Origin: Cryomorphaceae bacterium
GTDB taxonomy: Bacteria > Bacteroidota > Bacteroidia > Flavobacteriales > Schleiferiaceae
Length of the DNA: 5,595 nucleotides
Direction: 5' to 3'
Assembly (NCBI GenBank): GCA_003455605.1
Contig: DMQR01000098.1
Location: 1 to 5,595, forward strand
Shown here: one piece after another, positions 1 to 5,595 of the stretch
Layout: each line of letters opens with the position of its first letter
Position numbering within the stretch: the stretch's first letter is position 1
The notes under the pieces: generated by a model
The model's database searches: none
Seen by the model: the letters and a program-made list of their open reading frames with translations, nothing else
Told to the model about the DNA's origin: nothing
Translations under genes and position numbers: made by a program

Positions 1-1311
1 CCCATGACTTTCTAGGGTCAATTCTCCTGCATCCTCACCAGCAATAACTTCACCGCCGCCGAAGGCGAAATAGCCGTTTACTTGGTCTTCGCCAAGGGTT
101 CTAGAGATCGTCACAGTGTTGGCCACAGTATCAGAAGTCAAGCTCATTTCACCGCCGTAAGCGCCGTTCCATAAAGCAGGATGGTTGTGCTTTAGTTCAA
201 AAAGTGAAGCATAGAAAAGAGCATGGTCGGTATTCGCGGACCAATTCACACCAACAGTATCCTTGCTAAAGAATGGGAACCTGAAATCGATTCCGGCTTC
301 TTGTCCGGTGTACAACAGTGGGAAACTCTGATCCATCATGAAGGCAAGCGCAAAGAAGGCGCGAGCATCGTCGCCCATGCGCTCAATAGCACTTCCCTGC
401 CAGCTGTTTTCGTCGTGGTTGGAGGTGAAGTACAACTTCATTGCATCATCGCTATATACAGTGTCATTTTTAGCAGCATACACCTCAAGATCATAAACGC
501 TCTTGTGGCCTTTGGCGATGTCGTTCATCATGTGGTGTAATTCCCACCCGTAATCTGCATTGAAGGTGCTGAGCAAATGCGGCGCGCTCCATTCAGCGAG
601 GAAGAAAAGAGTTCCGTGCTTCTCGCGCAACATTGGAATAGTACGCTCCCAAAAGGCATAAGGCACCATTCCGGCCATATCACATCGGAATCCGTCGATG
701 CCTGTACTGCTGACCCACCAATCCATTTCTGCTGCCATAGAGTCAATCAGAAGCGGTGCGTCGTAGTTCAAATCTGCCACGTCGGACCATCCCGTTTTAC
801 CACCGTCATTTCCGATGGCTTCCATAGGATAGCTGCCGTCCTCATCCCGCGTGTAGAAATCGTCATTCGTTTCTACCCAAGGGTGGTCCCAAGCACTGTG
901 GTTGGCAACCCAATCGAGCAATACGTGCATTCCAAGCGCGTGTGCCTCGTCTACGATGGCTTTGAAGTCTTCCACCGTTCCAAAGGCTGGGTTGACCGCG
1001 GTGTAATCCTGAATGGAATAATAGCTGCCGAGCACGCCTTTGCGGTTGCGCTCACCAATAGGTTGGATGGGCATGAACCAAAGGATATCTACGTTCATCT
1101 CGGCCAATCGCGGGAGGTGCTCCTTAAAGGCATTCAAAGTTCCTTCCGGGGTGTATTGACGAATGTTGACCTCATAAATGTTAGCATCCTTGGCCCACTC
1201 CGGAAGCTTTGTGTCCTCCCAATTTAAGCTGGTTTCTGGTGCCGATTCCGGCACGTTGCAAGCCGCCAAAGTCAAGGCAGCGGCCAATAGGGTAATAATC
1301 GATTTATTCAC
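1..1311 (-). CDS. GH13 alpha-amylase-family lipoprotein (C-terminus cut off by window edge)
   Basis: Second alpha-glucan-active enzyme of the locus; 437 codons are visible from the GTG at 1311 and the frame is still open at base 1. The N-terminus is a lipoprotein signal: a Lys at position 3, a hydrophobic run and LAAC with Cys18, giving a lipid-anchored envelope protein. After a short linker (about 19-37) the barrel starts at once (PEWAKDANIYEVNIRQY, 37-53), so there is no N-terminal carbohydrate-binding domain, unlike its upstream neighbour. GH13 motifs: DWVANH (133-138), VADLN (178-182, like the QPDLN of the oligo-1,6-glucosidase group), GFRCD (207-211, nucleophile D211), LAEW with acid/base E240, and FTSNHDEN (295-302, stabiliser D300). 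The catalytic triad is intact. The Lys-His after the nucleophile in classic alpha-amylases is absent (it reads MAGMVP), so glucosidase or transglycosylase activity is possible. Residues from about 370 begin the C-terminal beta domain; perhaps a few dozen residues are missing. Family certain, substrate not. Confidence 0.88.
   Translation of the reverse strand, partial: MNKSIITLLAAALTLAACNVPESAPETSLNWEDTKLPEWAKDANIYEVNIRQYTPEGTLNAFKEHLPRLAEMNVDILWFMPIQPIGERNRKGVLGSYYSIQDYTAVNPAFGTVEDFKAIVDEAHALGMHVLLDWVANHSAWDHPWVETNDDFYTRDEDGSYPMEAIGNDGGKTGWSDVADLNYDAPLLIDSMAAEMDWWVSSTGIDGFRCDMAGMVPYAFWERTIPMLREKHGTLFFLAEWSAPHLLSTFNADYGWELHHMMNDIAKGHKSVYDLEVYAAKNDTVYSDDAMKLYFTSNHDENSWQGSAIERMGDDARAFFALAFMMDQSFPLLYTGQEAGIDFRFPFFSKDTVGVNWSANTDHALFYASLFELKHNHPALWNGAYGGEMSLTSDTVANTVTISRTLGEDQVNGYFAFGGGEVIAGEDAGELTLESHG
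1304..1311 (-). other. 8-bp stop/start overlap, likely translational coupling
   Basis: The octamer GTGAATAA holds both the GTG start of the downstream GH13 gene (1311-1309) and the TAA stop of the upstream one (1306-1304), in different frames. No Shine-Dalgarno sequence precedes the GTG; the bases just upstream read GAAATCTTAGACC. Ribosomes ending the first gene are therefore well placed to re-initiate on the second. The start is fixed by an in-frame TAG at 1317-1315, and by the lipoprotein signal peptide that begins at this GTG. The next in-frame ATG (codon 72) would remove the signal and the start of the barrel. Confidence 0.75.
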
Positions 1312-3550
1312 GGTCTAAGATTTCTGTTTGGTAAGTAAAGTCGTCTGCAGGAACAGTAATGTCCCAGTTTTCTAGGTAGTGGTCTTCATTACTGTTGTTA
1401 AAGAAGAAGCGCACCTCCTGTTCCATATACTTACGCATAATGATGAGCAGGTGCTTTTCAGGTTGGTAAACGGTTGTTGAACCGTAGTTCAAGGCCATGA
1501 TTTGTCTTCTGTTTTCATTCAATCGCGCAATGCAATCAAAGAGCTGCTGCTGACGGGGTGAAAAGTCGAACTGCATCATCTTTCTGTTATCTGGGTCGTT
1601 CCCGCCGTGAAGGGCAATTTCGTCACCGTAGTATAGAATAGGAATACCTGGAACCACAATGTTGAAGGCGTGCATGACCGCCATCTTTCTATACCCACGC
1701 TCATTAGGTTTTGGGATTTCACGGGTCCAACCGGCAAGCTTGCTGTCTTCACTTATGCTGAGGTGTCCAGAGGCCATAGAGGAGAAGCGGGGCTTGTCCT
1801 GATTGCCTGAAATATTACCCATCAGATGGTGGTGGCCGTAGTAAGTAAGGCTGCTTTCTAAAGCCTTACGCAGGCGGTCGAAGGTGGCCCCTTCTTGCGT
1901 GAAGGCTTCGAATGCGGCATCGTAGAGATTGAAGTTGAATTGGGCATCGACTTTGCCGCTACCGACGTAGCTGGCAATGAGCTCATCCGAGCCGTAGGTT
2001 TCCCCAATCTGGTACACATGGTCATCGCTTGCGGCACGAATTTTTTCTGTGAGCAGACGCGTAAAATTCATCGGGATATGCTTGGTTGCATCGTGACGGA
2101 AGCCATCGAAATTATATTCTGTGATCCACACCAGGGCACTATCGCTCATAAGCTCTGCTACGGTGTCGTTACGAAGTTCGAGGGTCGGCATGAAGGTATC
2201 GAACCAAGTCGTCAAGCGCTCTTCGTCCCAAAGTTGGGTATTCAGTCGTCCGTCTGCGGTGAATTTGTTGGTGGCCCAATTTGGGTGTTTCTGGTACACG
2301 GGATGTAACTCATGGACGTGGTTAGCCACATAATCCAGAAGCACGTTTTGCTTTTTCGCATGCGCATCGTCGAGGAACAAATGCAGCTCTTCAGAAGAAG
2401 CGAAACGATGGTCCGGTTTAATGTTGCTAATGGGCCAATACCCGTGGTATCCAGAGAACTTACTTACGGGTCCTCCTTGGTTCCATAGGCCCCAAGCATT
2501 TTCTGGGTTTTGTGTGATTGGGCTGATCCAAAGCGTGTTGGTATGGAGCGCATCAAAATATCCATCCGTTAATTTTAGGCGCAATCCTTCGACATCTCCT
2601 CCTTGGTAGTTGGCACGGGGATGCACGGTCGAGTCCTGAATGGGCTGATCATTACTTGGGTTGCCGTTGTAGAATCGGTCCACCATCGCGAAATACATGA
2701 TGGAAGTGTGCCAATCTTTACGGTCTAATTCCTTCGTATCAATGACCACCTCGCCAAACTTCAAAGGAATCAACCAATCCCCGCCTTGCTGGCCGTTTCT
2801 TGCGGTATATAATCTGATCCAGGCGCGTTCCCATTCCTTGGCATCTGAAGGAATAGTAATGCTTAGCCCATCCTCATCTCGTACAACGTCAATAACGCGG
2901 TTATTGAAGAAGGCCAAAACTTCTTGATCTTCAGGGATGCTCGAAAATTGCAGCGAGCCTTCGTGCACGAATTGGAAATCAATGGCGACAGGAGCTTCAC
3001 CGCGGCCGCCTTCGACGGTCAGGACATTGTTAAAGCTTCCAAACCCATTAGGGACGGTTACTTCGTTCGAAGGATCCAATACTTCTTCGCCGTTTACGAC
3101 GAGTTTGTACGCATATTCCCCTGGTGCAAGCACTAGCGGCGCTTCAAAAGCGTTGCCGGTCCATTTCAAGATGGTGGCATCGCTGTTCCAGGCGTTAAAC
3201 ACACCTTTGACCTTAACCTCTTCTCTTTCGAAACCAGGAATGCTCAAGGTGATGGCACGCTTAGCGCCTCTAAAGAAGGGCACAAATAGGTCTTCACCGT
3301 CCCCGACAATATGCGCGACGTTCAGTTCATGCTCGAGGTTGCCCGTAATGACCTCTCCGTCAAAGTCTAGGCCACTTGGTAACTCGAGGAGGCCGTTTAC
3401 ATAGTCATGAACGACAAAGGCACTCTGTGTACCGTGATGAACGTGCGGCGAAGCCAGGTCCGAGGCCTGCATGCGAAGGGTTCTAGAGGGCTCAATTTTA
3501 CAGGCAGCGAGTGCTGTACAGATGGAGACTACGGGTAAAAATTTCTTCAT
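1304..3550 (-). CDS. GH13 lipoprotein, neopullulanase/cyclomaltodextrinase/alpha-amylase type, with starch-binding-like N-terminal domain
   Basis: Complete 748-residue protein predicted to hydrolyse alpha-1,4 (possibly also alpha-1,6 or cyclic) glucans in the cell envelope. The ATG at 3550 directly opens a lipoprotein signal peptide with lipobox LAAC and Cys17; the next residues, KIEPS, lack a clear acidic surface-export signal, so a periplasm-facing anchor is as likely as the surface. Residues about 95-180 resemble a CBM48/AMPK-type glycogen-binding fold (GVFNAWN at 116-122, EYAYKLVVNG at 145-154). About 185-270 look like a second beta-sandwich. The catalytic barrel spans about 278-660 and a C-terminal beta domain about 665-748. 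DRFYNGNPSND (291-301) resembles the calcium-site motif of neopullulanase-like enzymes. GH13 motifs: DYVANH (406-411), MPTLE (454-458, like neopullulanase MPKLN), GFRHDATKH (483-491, nucleophile D487), GET with acid/base E517, and GNQD (582-585) with D585, where Q584 replaces the usual His. It is related in role to Bacteroides SusA. Exact substrate is uncertain; the GH13 family call is firm. Confidence 0.9.
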   Translation of the reverse strand: MKKFLPVVSICTALAACKIEPSRTLRMQASDLASPHVHHGTQSAFVVHDYVNGLLELPSGLDFDGEVITGNLEHELNVAHIVGDGEDLFVPFFRGAKRAITLSIPGFEREEVKVKGVFNAWNSDATILKWTGNAFEAPLVLAPGEYAYKLVVNGEEVLDPSNEVTVPNGFGSFNNVLTVEGGRGEAPVAIDFQFVHEGSLQFSSIPEDQEVLAFFNNRVIDVVRDEDGLSITIPSDAKEWERAWIRLYTARNGQQGGDWLIPLKFGEVVIDTKELDRKDWHTSIMYFAMVDRFYNGNPSNDQPIQDSTVHPRANYQGGDVEGLRLKLTDGYFDALHTNTLWISPITQNPENAWGLWNQGGPVSKFSGYHGYWPISNIKPDHRFASSEELHLFLDDAHAKKQNVLLDYVANHVHELHPVYQKHPNWATNKFTADGRLNTQLWDEERLTTWFDTFMPTLELRNDTVAELMSDSALVWITEYNFDGFRHDATKHIPMNFTRLLTEKIRAASDDHVYQIGETYGSDELIASYVGSGKVDAQFNFNLYDAAFEAFTQEGATFDRLRKALESSLTYYGHHHLMGNISGNQDKPRFSSMASGHLSISEDSKLAGWTREIPKPNERGYRKMAVMHAFNIVVPGIPILYYGDEIALHGGNDPDNRKMMQFDFSPRQQQLFDCIARLNENRRQIMALNYGSTTVYQPEKHLLIIMRKYMEQEVRFFFNNSNEDHYLENWDITVPADDFTYQTEILDRE

Positions 3551-3562
3551 GTTCTGTGGGCT

Positions 3563-3588
3563 AAAAAAGGCGCACGTGACGCCTTTCT
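3563..3588 (-). terminator. Hairpin with U-tract, intrinsic-terminator-like, between the phosphorylase and the first GH13 gene
   Basis: On the transcribed strand, AAAGGCG (3586-3580) pairs perfectly with CGCCTTT (3572-3566) around the 7-nt loop TCACGTG. One G-U and one A-U pair can extend the stem to 9 bp. The 3' arm runs into six consecutive U (3568-3563), the usual form of a Rho-independent terminator. It starts 17 nt after the phosphorylase stop and ends 12 nt before the ATG of the next gene, which is co-directional. It may therefore be a partial terminator lowering expression of the GH13 genes, or a 3' stem that stabilises the phosphorylase mRNA. The near-palindromic DNA could alternatively be an operator. 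The structure is directly visible; the role is inferred. Confidence 0.65.
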
Positions 3589-3605
3589 AAAATAATATCA
3601 AATGA

Positions 3606-5595
3606 TTAAGCAAGTGCTACAGATGCAGTGGTTACTTTTTCGCCTGCGGCTACTTCAAACCACTGTCCGTCGATCGTCAACTTGGCTGGAGCACCACTTA
3701 AGTTTTCGATAGTCATGCCTTCGACTGTGAGGTTTGCTTTGAGCGTCGCGCCTCTCCATAGGATAGAGAAGGTGAGGCCCTTCCACTGTGCCGGAAGCTT
3801 TGGCGTGAAATGCAACTCCTCGTCGCGAATCTTCATACCGCCGAATCCCTGAACTACTGACATCCAAGTTCCCGCCATCGAGGTGATGTGCAACCCTTCT
3901 TGAACCTCGCGGTTGTAATCGTCGATGTCCAAACGCGAGGTGCGCATATACATTTCGTAGGCTTTTTCAGGGTAATCAATCTGCGCTGCAAGAATAGCGT
4001 GCACACAAGGGCTCAACGAGCTCTCATGAACGGTCTTCGGCTCATAGAAGTCGAAGTTGCGCTTTACTTCTTCTTGCTCGTATAAGTGGTTCAAGAAGTA
4101 GTAGCCCTGCAACACATCCGCTTGCTTGATGAAGACAGAACGCAAGATACGGTCCCAGCTCCAGTGCTGGTTGATTGGGCGCTCGTCCAAGCTGAGGTCG
4201 TCGGCAGTGAGCTGCTCCTTGTCTAAAAAGCCGTCCTGCTGCAATACCACACCCAATTTCTCGCTCTTTGGATAGTACATCTTCGCCATGATATCACTCC
4301 ATTTAACGAACTCAGTCTCCGCGTTGAGGGCAGTCTTGTTGGCGATAGCGCTTAGCGCATCCGTAGCATTTTCTTTTAACCAATTGTAGGCTTCCATAGT
4401 CCACTCCAAGGTCCACGCCGCCATGCGGTTGGTGTACCAGTTGTTGTTGATGTTGTTCTCGTACTCGTTCGGCCCAGTCACACCTAACATCACATAGGCT
4501 TGTTTTTCTCCGGACCAATTCACACGTTGCGACCAGAATCGGCTAATACCTAGAAGGACTTCAAATCCTCCTTCGGCCAAATAGCCCCAATCTTGTGTGT
4601 GACGTATGTAATCGAACACGCCGTATGCGATGGCTGCATTGCGGTGGATTTCCTCGAAAGTGATCTCCCACTCGTTGTGACATTCATCACCGTTCATCGT
4701 TACCATTGGGTACAATGCTGCGCCGTTGGCAAACCCTAGCTTGACTGCATTTTCAATGGCCTTGTCGAGCTGTTTGTAACGGTACAAACACAAGTTCTTC
4801 GCTACCTCCGGTTTCGCGGTTGCGAGGTAGAAAGGCAAGCAGTAGGCTTCGGTATCCCAGTAGGTAGAACCGCCGTATTTCTCGCCAGTGAATCCTTTCG
4901 GACCTATGTTTAATCTATCGTCCACACCCGTGAATGTCTGGTTCATATGGAAGATGTTGAAGCGGATCCCTTGCTGTGCTTCCGCGTCGCCGTCAATCTC
5001 AATATCGGAGGTTTCCCATTTGTTGTGCCAAGCGGCTACGTGCTCATTGCGCAATGTTTCATAGCCTTGTTCTGCCGCTGCTACAGCGCTGGCTGCTGCC
5101 TTGGCGTCCAAGCTTACCACTTCGTGGTTCATGCTTGATAAAACGGCTGCAAATTTTTCAAGTTTCAAGGTTTGACCTTGAGCTACTTCAAACCAGGCGC
5201 ACTCACTAACGAACATGTGCTTCGCATCTGAACTCATGCCCCATTTTTGGGGCTTTCCATCCAATGTAATGCTGTTACACATGGCCACTGTTACCTCAAA
5301 ACCGGTCTTTTTCGTCTTGGCGTGCACATAGCTTGCACCCGCTTCTTGACCTTGAGTAACAGGCTCCCAAAACTTCTCGTTATAGTTGCTATCCTCGTTC
5401 TCTACATCGAAATCTAGGTACGAGCAAAACTCAATCTTGCCTGAGAAATTCTTTGGAGTAACGCTGTAGGATATGGTGCCAATTTCGTCTTGGACTATAC
5501 TTACTAAACGCTCGGCTTCAATAGCTACGATCTTGCCTGAAGCAAGGGTCGCTTCGAAAGTGCGCTTGAGTAATCCGCCTTGCATGTCTAGCTCG
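3606..5595 (-). CDS. Maltose phosphorylase, GH65 (N-terminus cut off by window edge)
   Basis: Likely catalyses phosphorolysis of maltose to glucose and beta-D-glucose 1-phosphate (EC 2.4.1.8), normally in the cytoplasm. About 662 codons are visible; family members are about 750-770 residues, so roughly 100 are missing. The Met codon at 5585 is internal: the frame stays open to the edge and reads Glu-Leu-Asp just before it, as expected inside the N-terminal domain. Counting from that Met, residues 1 to about 155 are the rest of the N-terminal beta-sandwich, about 205-575 the (alpha/alpha)6 barrel and about 585-645 the C-terminal beta domain. Visible family motifs are NIGPKGFTGEKYGG (226-239), YWDTE (242-246), GPNEY (371-375) with E374 as the expected general acid, KQAD (487-490), and the probable phosphate-binding HESS (520-523) and HITS (566-569). 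The segment HNEWEITFE (303-311) matches the loop linked to maltose specificity, arguing against trehalose or kojibiose phosphorylase. The stop is TAA at 3608-3606, followed by a hairpin. Confidence 0.93.
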   Translation of the reverse strand, partial: ELDMQGGLLKRTFEATLASGKIVAIEAERLVSIVQDEIGTISYSVTPKNFSGKIEFCSYLDFDVENEDSNYNEKFWEPVTQGQEAGASYVHAKTKKTGFEVTVAMCNSITLDGKPQKWGMSSDAKHMFVSECAWFEVAQGQTLKLEKFAAVLSSMNHEVVSLDAKAAASAVAAAEQGYETLRNEHVAAWHNKWETSDIEIDGDAEAQQGIRFNIFHMNQTFTGVDDRLNIGPKGFTGEKYGGSTYWDTEAYCLPFYLATAKPEVAKNLCLYRYKQLDKAIENAVKLGFANGAALYPMVTMNGDECHNEWEITFEEIHRNAAIAYGVFDYIRHTQDWGYLAEGGFEVLLGISRFWSQRVNWSGEKQAYVMLGVTGPNEYENNINNNWYTNRMAAWTLEWTMEAYNWLKENATDALSAIANKTALNAETEFVKWSDIMAKMYYPKSEKLGVVLQQDGFLDKEQLTADDLSLDERPINQHWSWDRILRSVFIKQADVLQGYYFLNHLYEQEEVKRNFDFYEPKTVHESSLSPCVHAILAAQIDYPEKAYEMYMRTSRLDIDDYNREVQEGLHITSMAGTWMSVVQGFGGMKIRDEELHFTPKLPAQWKGLTFSILWRGATLKANLTVEGMTIENLSGAPAKLTIDGQWFEVAAGEKVTTASVALA

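Noticed and set aside
223..540. Open frame of 105 codons on the plus strand
   Set aside because: It is antisense to the region III/IV part of the second GH13 gene (LAEW and NHDEN motifs), with no independent support.
577..1227. Open frame of 216 codons on the plus strand
   Set aside because: It is antisense to the catalytic barrel of the second GH13 gene, whose reading frame and motifs are unambiguous. The translated plus-strand product has no recognisable domain, and it is best explained as a shadow of the codon bias of the real gene.
2924..3404. Overlapping plus-strand open frames of up to 155 codons
   Set aside because: They lie opposite the N-terminal domains of the 748-residue GH13 protein; the products are Ser/Pro/Thr-rich low-information translations without a motif or a promoter.
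3589..3605. Possible promoter for the GH13 genes in the AT-rich stretch after the phosphorylase stop
   Set aside because: The minus strand has TTTG and a TATTTTAG-like sequence, but they are too close together and the second deviates from the Bacteroidota TAnnTTTG element. Any transcript start would fall inside the hairpin.
5583..5585. ATG as the start codon of the phosphorylase
   Set aside because: The frame stays open upstream to the window edge, and starting here would drop about 100 residues of the conserved N-terminal domain. The context (Glu-Leu-Asp-Met-Gln-Gly-Gly) looks like the interior of a GH65 protein.
1..5595. A novel defence, mobile or RNA-based system
   Set aside because: All but 55 bp of the window is accounted for by three intact-looking carbohydrate-active enzyme frames. 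No repeats, inverted terminal repeats, tRNA-like folds or unusual domains were seen on either strand.

Overview
The window is a fully packed stretch of a maltodextrin/starch utilisation locus. All genes are on the minus strand, so transcription runs from right to left. The protein types point to Bacteroidota, probably a Flavobacteriia-like or related marine lineage: a GH65 maltose phosphorylase followed by two GH13 lipoproteins, lipoprotein signals with a late cysteine, and no Shine-Dalgarno sequences before the starts. Base composition looks close to half G+C by eye, which is high for typical Flavobacteriaceae. The lineage is therefore an inference, and no species can be named.

Layout in transcription order. 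(1) 5595-3606: most of a GH65 maltose phosphorylase; its N-terminus lies beyond the right edge. (2) 3605-3551: a 55-bp gap holding a strong hairpin with a U-tract, oriented like an intrinsic terminator or attenuator. (3) 3550-1304: a complete 748-residue GH13 lipoprotein of the neopullulanase/cyclomaltodextrinase/alpha-amylase type, with a starch-binding-like domain before the catalytic barrel. (4) 1311-1: a second, smaller GH13 lipoprotein that overlaps the previous stop by 8 bp, starts at GTG, and runs off the left edge. There is no gene-free stretch over 55 bp, and no RNA gene, mobile element, CRISPR array or tandem repeat was seen.

How they fit together (family knowledge plus inference): the two lipid-anchored GH13 enzymes would act in the cell envelope, cutting starch fragments, maltodextrins or cyclodextrins to short products. 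After uptake, the phosphorylase, normally cytoplasmic, would split maltose with phosphate into glucose and beta-glucose 1-phosphate. That product needs a beta-phosphoglucomutase, which in such loci usually lies next to the phosphorylase and would be expected beyond the right edge.

This is a recognisable catabolic locus, not a new type of system. The points worth a second look are the hairpin between genes 1 and 2, departures from the usual GH13 motifs in both amylase-family proteins, and the coupled GTG start.
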